Notes: generated by a model not told the origin, from the letters alone. A stretch of 64,000 nucleotides of DNA from an uncultured Saprospiraceae bacterium (GCA_937872385.1 CALMSO010000056.1:1-64000); one strand, 5' to 3'; counted from the stretch's first letter, positions 42,320 to 52,413 are shown. A program made the numbers and translations.

Positions 42320-43525
42320 ATGATTGACACAAACGCTATTCGCCAAGATTTTCCGATTTTTTCTGGGCAGCAGTTAGTGTATTTAGATAACGCCGCCACT
42401 ACCCAGAAGCCTGCGTCCGTGATTCGGGCAGTTCATGATTTTTATACTGCAAAAAATGCAACCGTCCGGCGCAGTGTTTATCCGCTGGCGGCATCGGCTA
42501 CGCAAGCCTACGAGCAAGTACGCACTGAGGTACAGCACTTTATCGGCGCAGTGAGTCCGCGCGAAATCATTTTTACCAGCGGCGTTACCGAAGGTATTAA
42601 TCTGGTAGCCCAGTCTTTTTTAGCCCCCCGGCTGAAGCCCGGCGACGAAGTGCTCGTCTCTATGATGGAACACCACGCCAATCTAATACCCTGGCAGCAG
42701 CTTTGCCGACAGTGCGGAGCGCATTTGCGGGTTATCCCTATCAATGAACAGGGCGAACTGCGCATGGATTTGTTGCCCGAATTGCTCAATGCACGTACCC
42801 GAATGCTGGCAATTGCACAGGTGTCCAATTCATTGGGTACTATCAATCCGATAGCGGCTATCGTGCAATTGGCGCGGCGATACAAAGTACCCGTTTTAGT
42901 GGATGCAGCGCAAAGCGTCGCGCATTATCCTTTGGATGTGCAGGCGCTGGATTGCGATTTTTTAGTGTTTTCGGGGCACAAAATGTTTGCACCTTCGGGA
43001 GTGGGCATATTATATGGCAAGGCAGCCCATTTAGCGCAAATGCCCCCTTGGCAGACGGGCGGTGAAATGATTCAATCGGTGACCTTAGAAACGGCTCGAT
43101 TTGCTGAGCCGCCGGCGCGCTTCGAAGCGGGTACGCCCAATGTGGAAGGTGCCATCGGGCTGGGTGCAGCCATTAATTATCTCAATGCGCTGGATCGAAA
43201 GGCCGTAGCTGCGCACCTCGAAGCTTTGCGCCTGCACGCCACAGAGCGACTATTGGCAATAGCGGGAATACGCATCATCGGTACGGCTGCCCAGAAAACG
43301 GCGATTGTATCTTTTACCATGGCGGGCATTCATCCGCACGACGCGGCTACTTTCCTCGGGGAGGCGGGCATCGCCTTGCGCGCTGGGCATCATTGTACCC
43401 AGCCGCTAATGGATTTTTTTCAGATTCCGGGCACGCTAAGGGCCTCGTTTACCATTTACAATACAATAGAAGAAATTGATTATCTGATAGAAACGATTGG
43501 GGCAGCCCGGCGTTTCTTTTCTTGA
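42320..43525 (+). CDS. sufS: SufS-type cysteine desulfurase
   Basis: This 401-residue PLP enzyme takes sulphur from cysteine for iron-sulphur cluster assembly. It shows YLDNAATTQKP, the pyridoxal lysine K221 in FSGHKMFAPSGVG, and catalytic C359 in ALRAGHHCTQPLMDFF, near which the short group II pattern is kept. The usual NxHRGxH motif reads NATVRRSVYPL, an unusual change near the active-site entrance. The scaffold-like sufU gene follows in the same direction, which supports the SufS-SufU assignment. Confidence 0.92.
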   Translation: MIDTNAIRQDFPIFSGQQLVYLDNAATTQKPASVIRAVHDFYTAKNATVRRSVYPLAASATQAYEQVRTEVQHFIGAVSPREIIFTSGVTEGINLVAQSFLAPRLKPGDEVLVSMMEHHANLIPWQQLCRQCGAHLRVIPINEQGELRMDLLPELLNARTRMLAIAQVSNSLGTINPIAAIVQLARRYKVPVLVDAAQSVAHYPLDVQALDCDFLVFSGHKMFAPSGVGILYGKAAHLAQMPPWQTGGEMIQSVTLETARFAEPPARFEAGTPNVEGAIGLGAAINYLNALDRKAVAAHLEALRLHATERLLAIAGIRIIGTAAQKTAIVSFTMAGIHPHDAATFLGEAGIALRAGHHCTQPLMDFFQIPGTLRASFTIYNTIEEIDYLIETIGAARRFFS

Positions 43526-43581
43526 ATTGAGGGACCTGAGGTTGCTCGATTAGTAAAAAAGTTGTGCATAACGAACCAACT

Positions 43582-44010
43582 ATGGCAGCAAGAGACCTGA
43601 AGAGCTTGTACAAAGAAGTCATTCTGCGGCACGACCGGGAGCCGTTTCACTATCAGAAAATGGAGGCGGCCGACTTCGTGATTGAAGCGTACAACCCCTT
43701 ATGCGGCGACCAGTTTCAGTTGTTCTTGTTTATAGAAAACGAGGCCGTAAAGCAGGCATTTTTTCACGGCTATGGTTGCGCTATTTCAAAGGCAGCTACG
43801 TCGGTATTGGTAAAAAAACTGACGGGTATGTCTTTGGCCAAGATTCGGCAATTGGTAGCGACTTATCAGGGCGTAGTGAGGACGGGGCAGGCAACAGACG
43901 ACGCGGAGCTGGCGGCATTCGCAGGTGCGCAGCAGTTTCCGGAGCGGATGGATTGCGCGTTGTTGACTTGGGCGGCCCTCGACGATTTTTTGCAACAAGC
44001 AAATAGTTAA
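43582..44010 (+). CDS. sufU: SufU-type iron-sulphur assembly sulphurtransferase
   Basis: This 142-residue protein is of the SUF-type NifU family. Three cysteines are placed as usual: NPLCGDQF, HGYGCAISKAATS and RMDCALLTWAAL. In Gram-positive bacteria SufU binds zinc through these cysteines and accepts persulphide from SufS. An in-frame GTG at 43564 lies six codons upstream; the ATG at 43582 is preferred. It follows sufS closely and is probably in the same operon. Confidence 0.92.
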   Translation: MAARDLKSLYKEVILRHDREPFHYQKMEAADFVIEAYNPLCGDQFQLFLFIENEAVKQAFFHGYGCAISKAATSVLVKKLTGMSLAKIRQLVATYQGVVRTGQATDDAELAAFAGAQQFPERMDCALLTWAALDDFLQQANS

Positions 44011-44115
44011 ATGAAGCGCCACTGGCGTGTTCGGAGCGGTTGTTTTTGACAAAAATCATCGCTTTAGCGGGTTTTTATCACTTTACACATAGCCATTTCT
44101 ACCGATTTTAGCGTT

Positions 44116-44712
44116 ATGAATAATAAAGCCATGAAACGGACGCTATTCATTACCGTATTTGTACTGGCGCTCGGCAGTGTGTCGCTTGTGGCGCAGACCC
44201 GAAGCGGCGGTTATGTCAGTCCAGTGCTGGAAGTGAGCGAATTAGAGGGCAATGTAGCCTTTGGCGCAGGCGTAGAGCTGGGCGTAGTGCAGCGGCGCTG
44301 GCACTTGGGGCTGTATGGAGTGCGCACCGCCAAGGCTCTGCGGCCAGGCGAGCGCGCTGGCGAGTTGTACCATTTGCAGTTGATGACCGGGGGCATCTCG
44401 GCGGCGTATTTGCATCCAATAGCAGAAAACATAGCCCTGAGCGGAGGCATCAGAACGGCGGGTGGCGTCATAGAGCGCGAGTGGTTGCTATCGGTTGATA
44501 ATAATGGCACGGAGCGTACTAACGTTTGGCTGCTGACCCCTGAGGCGGGGCTGTCGGTATCGTTGAGCAATCGGTTACAAATCGGCTACACCGGCGGCTG
44601 GCGCTGGGCTGGCTATTTGGAGTCTATGCCGGGCATTGCCCGAAAAGACCTGCATTCGTTTACCAATACCTTGACGATAAAGATCGGCTGGTTGGGCAGT
44701 TTCAAGCGGTAA
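44116..44712 (+). CDS. Predicted outer-membrane beta-barrel protein
   Basis: This 198-residue protein has a signal peptide (ends SLVAQ, about residue 27) and then alternating polar/hydrophobic strands, for example VAFGAGVELGVV, RRWHLGLYGVRTA, LYHLQLMTGGISAAYL, IALSGGIRTAGG, LLTPEAGLSVSLSN and RLQIGYTGGWRW. It ends near NTLTIKIGWLGSF. The pattern fits a small eight-stranded barrel. No catalytic motif was seen. The next gene, also exported, starts 37 bases downstream. Confidence 0.65.
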   Translation: MNNKAMKRTLFITVFVLALGSVSLVAQTRSGGYVSPVLEVSELEGNVAFGAGVELGVVQRRWHLGLYGVRTAKALRPGERAGELYHLQLMTGGISAAYLHPIAENIALSGGIRTAGGVIEREWLLSVDNNGTERTNVWLLTPEAGLSVSLSNRLQIGYTGGWRWAGYLESMPGIARKDLHSFTNTLTIKIGWLGSFKR

Positions 44713-44749
44713 GATTTTGATAATGAATTTTTTACAAAAAACACACACC

Positions 44750-45538
44750 ATGAAAACCCTGTTGACATTTAGCATAGCATCTGTTCTCCTACTGACCAAC
44801 TTTGTTTGCCAGCCTTTGGACATCCGCAAAGGTATGGTGCAATTTGACCAAGCTTTTCTACCGGTGCTGATGCACACGCGCCAGGGGGATATGAATGAAG
44901 CCAAGAAAGCCGTATTTTATCTTGATTTTCAATGGCAAAGGCTGCGCAACCAGTATGAATTTTCGCACACAGAGCACGAGTGGCGGGAGGCTTTTCGCCA
45001 AATCAACGAGCACCTCGGTAAGGCTTATCAGGCTATTGATGCCAACCAGCCAGCGCTTGCTCTTTGGCAGTTGGAGTCCGTCCGACAAGAATGGACGAAC
45101 CTGCGGACGCGCTACCGCATAGATTATTACTTGGATTATCTGTACGATTTTCAGGAAGCAGCCGACTTGCTGACCGAAACGGCAACCGACGAAATGCTCT
45201 GCCTACAAGCTTGGGAAGACCTCGAAAAAATGGCCGCTGAAACCGCCGCCGCTTGGCAGGAAGTGCGCTACTACCCTTTAGATGCGGATTTGTATGAATT
45301 AGACGCCGACAAAATAGAGTTGCTCCGTGCGCGTATGCAAACCGTTGCGGCAGTATTGCAAAATATGGAAAAAGCTATAGAAACCGCCGATCGCGCGCAG
45401 GTAGCCGCTGTTTGTACTCGCTTGCAGCCGGCATTTCTAAAGGTGTTGTGGGTATTTGGCAACGACAATGCCTCCACTACTTACTACGCCCGAAACCGAG
45501 CGCACATGCCTGATTATCATTCGTTGATTCAAAACTAA
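44750..45538 (+). CDS. Exported helical protein, unknown function
   Basis: This 262-residue protein has a signal peptide (about 1-20, TFSIASVLLLTNFVCQ); a lipobox is not convincing. The mature part is almost all helix and rich in tryptophan, tyrosine and glutamate, with repeated WQ and W-x3-R motifs (FQWQRLRNQYEF, WQLESVRQEWTNLRTRYR, WEDLEKMAAETAAAWQEV). The four-helix-bundle look recalls cytochrome c'-type domains, but no CxxCH is present. It ends five bases before the first CBS gene. Confidence 0.6.
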   Translation: MKTLLTFSIASVLLLTNFVCQPLDIRKGMVQFDQAFLPVLMHTRQGDMNEAKKAVFYLDFQWQRLRNQYEFSHTEHEWREAFRQINEHLGKAYQAIDANQPALALWQLESVRQEWTNLRTRYRIDYYLDYLYDFQEAADLLTETATDEMLCLQAWEDLEKMAAETAAAWQEVRYYPLDADLYELDADKIELLRARMQTVAAVLQNMEKAIETADRAQVAAVCTRLQPAFLKVLWVFGNDNASTTYYARNRAHMPDYHSLIQN

Positions 45539-45543
45539 CGCTT

Positions 45544-46041
45544 ATGAACCCGGAAAGATCTGTTCGAGAAATCATGACTACCCGTTTGGTCACCGTGTCG
45601 CCCGAAACAGGCGCAAACGAAGTATTGAACATCTTTAAAAACAACGACTTTCACCACATTCCGGTAACGGAAAAAGGCGGTGTGCTTACCGGCATTATCA
45701 GTAAGGAAGACTTTTTCAAGGTGTCCTACTTGCTGTCGCAACAAACAACCGGCCGCACCTGGACGGAAAAGCATTACCAAACGATGGAAGCCAGAGATTT
45801 TATGACGCAATACCCCGTAGTGCTCGACCCCGAAGATACCATCGGGCTGGCAGCCGATATTTTTCTGGCCAACAAATTTCACGCCTTGCCAGTGGTAGAA
45901 GAGCAGCAGTTGCTCGGCATGGTCACTACCCACGATTTGCTCAAATACAGTTTCAATTCCAATTTTGTGGGCGACAAATCAGCCGATGACCGCTTTTTTG
46001 TAGCGGAAAATACGGACAACGATGACAACGAATTGTTTTGA
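45544..46041 (+). CDS. CBS-domain pair protein
   Basis: This 165-residue cytoplasmic protein is made of two CBS motifs. The first is SVREIMTTRLVTVSPETGANEVLNIFKNNDFHHIPVTE and the second is EARDFMTQYPVVLDPEDTIGLAADIFLANKFHALPVVEE. Such Bateman modules bind adenine nucleotides and act as energy sensors. No catalytic or transport domain is attached. The C-terminus is acidic (DNDDNE). A paralogue follows after 18 bases, and the exported helical protein precedes it by five bases, so the three are probably cotranscribed. Confidence 0.9.
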   Translation: MNPERSVREIMTTRLVTVSPETGANEVLNIFKNNDFHHIPVTEKGGVLTGIISKEDFFKVSYLLSQQTTGRTWTEKHYQTMEARDFMTQYPVVLDPEDTIGLAADIFLANKFHALPVVEEQQLLGMVTTHDLLKYSFNSNFVGDKSADDRFFVAENTDNDDNELF

Positions 46042-46059
46042 TTATAAAAACAAAACGCC

Positions 46060-46485
46060 ATGGACAAAAGAACGCCCGTGAGCGCCATTATGACGGTGGA
46101 TGTAATCACCGTGGCGCCCGATGATACAATGGATAAAGTGCAGGTCATCTTCCGCGACCACGAAATTCATCATATTCCGGTGACGGAGAATGGCAAGGTA
46201 GTAGGCATTATTAGCGAATCGGACTACCTACGGCTGCAAAATTCCTTTTCGCTTTTTAAAACTAAAAGTAGCGAGGATTACAACGATGCACTGATGCGCT
46301 CGCTGCTGGTAAAGGAAGTGATGACCAAACAAGTTGCCAAACTCCGCCCCGACGATACCGTGGCCTTAGCCGCAGGCTTCTTTCGGGAAAACCTCTTCCG
46401 CGCCTTGCCCATCGTGGAGCCAAACGGCAAACTGGCAGGCATCGTGACTACCTACGACCTGCTGAACTTTGCTTTCAGAGATTGA
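46060..46485 (+). CDS. CBS-domain pair protein, paralogue
   Basis: This 141-residue tandem paralogue of the preceding gene has the same two-motif plan (PVSAIMTVDVITVAPDDTMDKVQVIFRDHEIHHIPVTE and VKEVMTKQVAKLRPDDTVALAAGFFRENLFRALPIVEP). It lacks the acidic tail. The two may form a mixed dimer. Ligand and partner are unknown. A promoter for thiL lies directly after it, so it is likely the last gene of its unit. Confidence 0.9.
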   Translation: MDKRTPVSAIMTVDVITVAPDDTMDKVQVIFRDHEIHHIPVTENGKVVGIISESDYLRLQNSFSLFKTKSSEDYNDALMRSLLVKEVMTKQVAKLRPDDTVALAAGFFRENLFRALPIVEPNGKLAGIVTTYDLLNFAFRD

Positions 46486-46522
46486 GATAAATATGCCCGT
46501 GAAGTCGCTGTGCAATGGTATC

Positions 46523-46552
46523 TTTGCAATTTGCCGATAGGATTTATCTTTG
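46523..46552 (+). promoter_or_regulatory. Bacteroidota-type promoter of thiL
   Basis: TTTG at 46523-46526 is followed after 18 bases by TATCTTTG at 46545-46552. This fits TTG-N18/20-TAnnTTTG. Transcription should start near 46558, leaving a leader of about 43 bases before the thiL ATG. Confidence 0.65.
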
Positions 46553-46600
46553 CAAAAGGTGCTGTGCCTGATTTTTCAATCCGCAATTTATCCATCCATT

Positions 46601-47641
46601 ATGTCAGAACAGGAAACGCCAAAACGTACGGAAATAAAGGAATTGGGCGAATTTGGACTCATCGAGCGCCTGATGCAGCCCGCCCGCTTGCACAATGCCT
46701 CCACGCTCAAAGGTGCCGGCGACGACGCCGCAGTGATAGATCATGGGGCTTACCTCACGGTGGTCAGCACGGATTTGCTCATCGAAGGTATTCATTTCGA
46801 TCTTGTTTATACACCACTCAAGCATTTAGGCTACAAGGCTGTCGTTGTTAATCTCTCGGATATTTATGCGATGAACGCCACGCCCCGCCAGATTACGGTA
46901 GCGATTGCTATTTCCAATCGGTTTTCGGTAGAAGCGGTCGAAGAATTGTACGCCGGGATGCATGCTGCTTGCAATTATTATGGAGTAGATTTTGTAGGCG
47001 GCGACACCTCGGCTTCTAATAAAGGCCTGATAATCAGTGTGACAGCGCTGGGGCAGGGCGAAAAAGAACGATTGAGCTATCGCAATGGCGCGAAAAAAGG
47101 TGACTTGATCTGCATCACCGGCAACGTGGGGGCAGCCTATCTGGGTTTGCAAATCTTAGAGCGCGAAAAACAGCTTTTTCTGGATAATCCGCAAATACAA
47201 CCCGACCTCGACGAGCAAGCCTACCTCATAGGCCGCCAGCTAAAGCCCGAAGCGCGCAAGGATGTCATTGAAATGTTTGCCAAAAACGACCTCGTACCCA
47301 CCGCTATGATTGACATTTCGGATGGCGTGGCCTCTGATTTGATGCATCTCTGCCGGCAGTCGGGCGTGGGCGCTTTTCTCGAAGAGAGCGGTATCCCCAT
47401 CCATCCGGATGCACAAGTGCAGGCGATAAAATTCAGGCTTGACCCCGTGACCTGCGCGCTGAGCGGAGGCGAAGATTATGAACTTTTATTCACGATTGAC
47501 CCTGCGGAGGTAGATAAAATCCGTTTTCTGCCCGATATTTATATTGCTGGCGAAATTGTAGATGCGCAAGATGGCGTCAAGTTACACACCAAAGGCGGCA
47601 ATATACATGATATCACCGCCCAGGGCTGGGTGCATTTTTGA
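46601..47641 (+). CDS. thiL: Thiamine-monophosphate kinase ThiL
   Basis: This 346-residue enzyme phosphorylates thiamine monophosphate to the active diphosphate. It has ELGEFGLIERL at the start, the metal-binding GAGDDAAVID, the DLLIEGIHFD segment, NLSDIYAMNATPRQITVA, GGDTSAS and the late AMIDISDGVASDLMHL and LSGGEDYELLFT motifs, all in family order. The start at 46601 was chosen because it lies downstream of the predicted transcription start, whereas the longer frame begins inside the promoter. It converges on the propeller gene. Confidence 0.95.
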   Translation: MSEQETPKRTEIKELGEFGLIERLMQPARLHNASTLKGAGDDAAVIDHGAYLTVVSTDLLIEGIHFDLVYTPLKHLGYKAVVVNLSDIYAMNATPRQITVAIAISNRFSVEAVEELYAGMHAACNYYGVDFVGGDTSASNKGLIISVTALGQGEKERLSYRNGAKKGDLICITGNVGAAYLGLQILEREKQLFLDNPQIQPDLDEQAYLIGRQLKPEARKDVIEMFAKNDLVPTAMIDISDGVASDLMHLCRQSGVGAFLEESGIPIHPDAQVQAIKFRLDPVTCALSGGEDYELLFTIDPAEVDKIRFLPDIYIAGEIVDAQDGVKLHTKGGNIHDITAQGWVHF

Positions 47642-47654
47642 ATGCAAGTATTAG

Positions 47655-50600
47655 CTATCGGCTGGTAGGTATCGGAATCTGGTTTGTCTTATCCAATTTA
47701 CGGTTTTGCCGTGCTGCCCGGTCGAGCAGATTTTTTTTGCGTGGCTCAAGTTCCGTTAGCATTTTTTGATAATAAGCCATTTGCGCTGCTTGGTCAGCAG
47801 TCATTTTTCCCATCCAGTTGGACACATTGCCATAAAGCCCGCGTGTGCGGTCGAGCAGTTCGCCATACATTTTGTCCAATTCATTGGCTTCTACAATCAG
47901 CGCTGCATCCAGCGTTACTTTTCCACCCACCAACTTGCCCAATTGATAATGAATCGGGCGTACCACTTTAAGTTCTTGCAGCACCGCTTCGTACAGCTTT
48001 CCCAACTCGAAGAGCGTCTCCGTCCAGGCGCGGCGGTCTTCGATGCCCATATGCAGGCGCGGGTCGTCTTGCACTAAGAAAGTTTGTTCGTAGGTCTGCC
48101 CATTGACGGTAAGCCGGGCGGTGTAAAGGCCGGGCATAGCTAAAGGGCCTTCTGGGCCAGGGCGCCTGCTGCCGGTGGTATTGTCGGCATCTGGAATGTT
48201 GAGCGCTGCCAAGCGCGCGTGGCGCCCATCCCAAATGATGCGATTGATACCTGCGGTGGTATCCGGGTTGAGTTGTCGGACGAGGGTATTTTCCGAATTA
48301 TAAATAGCGAGCGAAATATTAGCGGCAGGCCTTGCTGCTTGCAAATAATAGTCAATAATGGCTCCGGCCGGAGGGTTTTCGCCTCGGAAAATCATATCGC
48401 CCGTGTGGCCGCCTTCGCGGGTGTAGCGAATGAGTCGGGTATTGGCAATTGTAAACAAATGCGCTGATTGAGCAAGAATGGTCGGCGTCAGTTCTTGCAA
48501 AGCATTGACCTTGTCGAGTATCCAGATGCCGCGTCCGTGCGTGCCCAGTACGAGGTCGTTGTCGCGCGGATGAATCAGCAGGTCGTTGAAAGGCTGGGTC
48601 GGCATATTATTTTTCAATTCTACCCACTGGCGGCCGCCGTTGATGGAGATGAACAGCCCCAGCTCGGTGCCGAGGTAGAGCAAATCGGGGTTGCGTGGGT
48701 CTTCGCGCAGGGTGCGCACTACGCGGTTGGGCGGCAAATCTCCGGTGATGGCGGTCCAAGTTTGCCCAAAATCAGTAGTTTTATACAAATAGTTAGCGAA
48801 ATCGTCGTTGCGATAATTGTTAATTGCAGCATAAGCCGTACCCGCATTGAAGCGCGACACTTCGAGGGTGTTAATCCAGGTGGACGGTGGCAGCCCGGGC
48901 AGCCGGTTGCTTACATTGAGCCAGCTTTGGCCGCCATTGGTGGAAACCTGCAGCTGGCCATCATCAGTACCGACGTAGAGCACTCCGGTTTGCAATGGCG
49001 ATTCTGCAATAGCGGTTAGGGTCGGATAGTACGGGATTCCGTCGTCTAAAGATGCCGTAGAGGCAGTGGCGCGCGTATCCATGATGGTCAGCTCCCGACG
49101 ATTGACGCTGGTAGTCAGATTGCCCAGCGCCGTCCAGGAGTCGCCGCCGTCGGTGCTTTTCCAGAGTACGTTGGTGCCGGCATAGAGGGTGTTGGCATCG
49201 TGCGGCGAGATGCAGAAAGGCGCGTCCCAGTTGGCAGGAGCCATGGCATTGCCGAGTTCGGGTTCGGGCAGGCCGGGCCCCCAGGCGTCCCAGTTGCGGC
49301 GAGCAGAGATGTGCCCTTTGGGGTCGCCGGGGCGGATGTCACGCCGTTGGCCGGTGCGCAAGTCTAACCGCGAGAGGCCGAGGTATTGCGATTCGGTGTA
49401 AAGGGTATGTTCATCTTTCGGATGGATGAGATTGAGAAAGCCGTCGCCACCGCCGGTTTTTATCCAGTCATGATTCAGAATGCCTTCGCTGCGATAGGTA
49501 GCACTGGGGCCCATCCAACTGCCATTGTCTTGCAAGCCACCATATATATTATAAGGCTGCCGCATATCCGCGCTGATGCGGTAGAACTGGCTGAGGGGTA
49601 ATGAGGCAACATAGAGCCAGGTTTTGGCGCGGTCGTAAGAAATGCCGAGGCCGCCGTCATCTGCTTTGAGGAGGTGTCGGGAATCCGCCGGATTTACCCA
49701 GACGAAGCGGTCGTCGCCATGCAAAGATTGCCGAGGCGAGGTGAAGGTTTTGCCACCGTCGTCCGAATAGCTGAAGCTGTTTTGCATGTAAATACGCTGG
49801 TCGTCGTTCGGGTCCACCAGAATCTGGCTGGCATACATCGGGCGCGGGTTCCAGTCGCTCATGTGAGCCCAGGTGGCACCCTTATCTTCGGAGCGATACA
49901 CGCCAGCTTTGCGCTCATTGTAAGCGGTAGAGGCATTGTATTGAAAGCCTTGCTCTACACAAACATAGACGATGTCAGGGTTTTTGCGATAAATCGAAAT
50001 GCCAATGCGGCCTTTGTCGCCGTCGGGCAAGCCATTGGTCAGCAATGTCCAGGTGTTGCCGCCATCATCACTTTTATAGAGGCCGCTGCCTGGCCCGCCA
50101 CCATGAAAACCAAAGGGAGTGCGCCGCCGCTGATAGCTAGCAGCGTATAGCACATCAGGATTTGAGGGATCCATGGCTACATCCACCACGCCGGTATCTT
50201 CATTGATATACAAAATGCGGCTCCAGGTATTGCCGCCATCGGTACTTTTGTACAGCCCACGTTCGGGGTTGGGGCCCCACAAGCGGCCCATGGCTGCTAC
50301 ATAGACTGTATTGGTATCCGCGGGATGCAGCACAATCCGCCCGATGTGAGCAGACGCTGGCAGCCCTTTATTGACCCAGGTTTTGCCGCCGTCCATGGAT
50401 TTATAAATGCCGTCGCCCCAGGAGGAGCTTTGGCGATTGGCGCGCTCGCCCGTGCCTACCCAGACGAATTTCGGGTGCGCAGGATGCACCGCAATAGCTC
50501 CTACGGAATGTGTGGATTCCTTTTCAAAAACGGGAGTGAAAGTCACGCCGTTGTTAGTGGTTTTCCAAACGCCACCAGTAGCCGAGGCCACATAAAAAGT

Positions 50601-50768
50601 ATAGGCATTGCGCTCTTCTACGGCAATATCTACAATGCGGCCGCTCATGGTAGCTGGGCCGATGGTGCGGAGTTTTAGTCCGGAAAGAGTGTTGGTAGTC
50701 AGTTGCTGGGCTTGTACACAAAGGCAGCCAAAGACAAACAGCAGCGGGAGGTAAAAGTGTTTTTGCAT
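47655..50768 (-). CDS. VPS10/sortilin-type propeller protein with BNR repeats, exported
   Basis: This 1037-residue protein has a signal peptide (about 1-21). At least nine Asp-box/BNR motifs of type S-x-D-x-G-x-T-W are spread through the first 750 residues (SMDGGKTW, STDGGNTW, SDDGGNTW, SEDKGATW, STDGGDSW, STNGGQSW, TTDFGQTW and others), giving two large beta propellers as in sortilin/VPS10 and xyloglucanase-like proteins. After about residue 800 there is a fibronectin-like strand region, then a charged helical C-terminus (LDKMYGELLDRTRGL). The family is common in Bacteroidota with unknown substrate. No T9SS sorting domain is present. It is the only gene in its unit. Confidence 0.88.
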   Translation of the reverse strand: MQKHFYLPLLFVFGCLCVQAQQLTTNTLSGLKLRTIGPATMSGRIVDIAVEERNAYTFYVASATGGVWKTTNNGVTFTPVFEKESTHSVGAIAVHPAHPKFVWVGTGERANRQSSSWGDGIYKSMDGGKTWVNKGLPASAHIGRIVLHPADTNTVYVAAMGRLWGPNPERGLYKSTDGGNTWSRILYINEDTGVVDVAMDPSNPDVLYAASYQRRRTPFGFHGGGPGSGLYKSDDGGNTWTLLTNGLPDGDKGRIGISIYRKNPDIVYVCVEQGFQYNASTAYNERKAGVYRSEDKGATWAHMSDWNPRPMYASQILVDPNDDQRIYMQNSFSYSDDGGKTFTSPRQSLHGDDRFVWVNPADSRHLLKADDGGLGISYDRAKTWLYVASLPLSQFYRISADMRQPYNIYGGLQDNGSWMGPSATYRSEGILNHDWIKTGGGDGFLNLIHPKDEHTLYTESQYLGLSRLDLRTGQRRDIRPGDPKGHISARRNWDAWGPGLPEPELGNAMAPANWDAPFCISPHDANTLYAGTNVLWKSTDGGDSWTALGNLTTSVNRRELTIMDTRATASTASLDDGIPYYPTLTAIAESPLQTGVLYVGTDDGQLQVSTNGGQSWLNVSNRLPGLPPSTWINTLEVSRFNAGTAYAAINNYRNDDFANYLYKTTDFGQTWTAITGDLPPNRVVRTLREDPRNPDLLYLGTELGLFISINGGRQWVELKNNMPTQPFNDLLIHPRDNDLVLGTHGRGIWILDKVNALQELTPTILAQSAHLFTIANTRLIRYTREGGHTGDMIFRGENPPAGAIIDYYLQAARPAANISLAIYNSENTLVRQLNPDTTAGINRIIWDGRHARLAALNIPDADNTTGSRRPGPEGPLAMPGLYTARLTVNGQTYEQTFLVQDDPRLHMGIEDRRAWTETLFELGKLYEAVLQELKVVRPIHYQLGKLVGGKVTLDAALIVEANELDKMYGELLDRTRGLYGNVSNWMGKMTADQAAQMAYYQKMLTELEPRKKNLLDRAARQNRKLDKTNQIPIPTSR

Positions 50769-50847
50769 GCGTATGGACTTAGGTGTTGGCAAATGGATTG
50801 AATATCAGTATTTTACAATGCAATGTACAATAGCCGTTTGTCGGTAG

Positions 50848-52191
50848 TCAATACTCAACGGCAGATGCTGGAGCCGTTTTTTGCGCATTGGCGTAGCGAA
50901 TCAGGAAGTACCCAACCACACTGCAAAGCAGAGAGGCCGCCAGCACGCCGAGTTTGGCCTGTAGAATGTATTTATCTTCTGTGAATGCCAGCCCGGTAAT
51001 AAATAGAGACATGGTGAAACCAATGGCCGTAAGTATGCCTGCCCCCAGCAGGTGAATATTGTTCATACCGGCGGGCAGTGTGGCCCATTTCAGCCGAATC
51101 AGAATATAAGATACGAGCACCACGCCAACCAACTTGCCAACTACCAGCCCCAAGAAAATACCAATAGCCACTGGGCTGGTCAATTGATCGAGTGCATCGC
51201 TTTCGAGCGTGACGCCCGCATTGCTCAAGGCAAAAATCGGCATAATAACAAAACCTACCAATGGATGCATCCCATGTTCTAATTTTTGCAACGGCGTCAG
51301 TGCTTGCCGTGAAACACGCTTCACATTATCAAGAATCGTAAACTGCTCCTTGGTCACCATCGCAGCGGGATGCGGTTTGGCTGCTTGAAATTTTTCTAAA
51401 AAATGCTTCAATTGCTGGCTATAATAGGTCGCCGATACTTTGACGCTGGCCGGAATGGTAAAAGCAGCCAGTACCGCTGCAATTGTAGCGTGCACACCCG
51501 ACAGCAGAAACGCCAGCCATAAGCCGCCAATGCCAATAATGCCGTAGAAAACCGTACTACGAATGCCAATTCGGTTGGCAGTTAGCAGCACCGCCATGAA
51601 GCCCGCACCAACTAATAAACTGGTAAAATTAATTTCCGACGTATAGAAAAACGCAATAATGAGCACCGCGCCAATATCATCGGCGATAGCTAATGCTGTC
51701 AGGAAAACCTTCAGCGTTATCGGCACTTTGTCGCCAAAAAGATAGAGCACGCCCAGCACAAAGGCAATATCCGTAGCCATAGGCACGCCCCAGCCGTTGG
51801 AGGCTTCTCCCGATCCGTTGAAAAGTAGATAAATCAGTGCCGGAAAGACCATGCCGCCCACAGCCGCAGCAAGTGGTAGCACCGCATTGCGCGGATTGCT
51901 CAACTCGCCAGCTATAATTTCCCTTTTCAGCTCCAAACCTACTACAAAAAAGAAAACGGCCATCAGCCCGTCGTTGATCCAGTAGTGCAGGCTTTTGTTG
52001 ATCAGAAAATCGCCAAAACCAATCGAAAACTTGGTCTCCCAAAAATGGTGATATGCCTCCGCCCAGGGCGAGTTGGCCAAAATCATGGCGATGAGCGCCG
52101 ACGAAAATAACACAATACCACTCATGGTACTGTTGTTGATGAAGCGCCGCATGGGGTCAATGATCCACTTGTCAGCCGGTTCTATTCTCAT
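50848..52191 (-). CDS. nhaA: Sodium/proton antiporter NhaA
   Basis: This 447-residue inner-membrane antiporter exchanges Na+ for H+ and serves in salt and pH balance. It has about 12 membrane segments. The ion-binding aspartate pair is in LTALAIADDIGAVLIIAFFY, and LMAVFFFVVGLELKREIIAGEL and GWGVPMATDIAFVLGVL are family signatures. The N-terminus starts MRIEPADKWIIDPMRRFI, typical of Bacteroidota NhaA. It appears monocistronic. The 259 bases upstream contain no clear promoter on this strand. Confidence 0.95.
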   Translation of the reverse strand: MRIEPADKWIIDPMRRFINNSTMSGIVLFSSALIAMILANSPWAEAYHHFWETKFSIGFGDFLINKSLHYWINDGLMAVFFFVVGLELKREIIAGELSNPRNAVLPLAAAVGGMVFPALIYLLFNGSGEASNGWGVPMATDIAFVLGVLYLFGDKVPITLKVFLTALAIADDIGAVLIIAFFYTSEINFTSLLVGAGFMAVLLTANRIGIRSTVFYGIIGIGGLWLAFLLSGVHATIAAVLAAFTIPASVKVSATYYSQQLKHFLEKFQAAKPHPAAMVTKEQFTILDNVKRVSRQALTPLQKLEHGMHPLVGFVIMPIFALSNAGVTLESDALDQLTSPVAIGIFLGLVVGKLVGVVLVSYILIRLKWATLPAGMNNIHLLGAGILTAIGFTMSLFITGLAFTEDKYILQAKLGVLAASLLCSVVGYFLIRYANAQKTAPASAVEY

Positions 52192-52413
52192 GGTTCTATT
52201 GTTGGAAAATAAATTATTTTATAATAAATTGATTATCAATTACTTGTAAAAATAACTGAGCAGCACTACGACATTATACTTATGGACAGTGGCTCTTGTG
52301 CCGTTAAGATAGGACGTATTTTTCTTTTGACCAATATCAGTCGCTTATTCCTGTAGGCAAATTGCAAGGCACTCAAAGGTACTGCGAAAAAATGTTAAAA
52401 TGTGGTTGAAAAG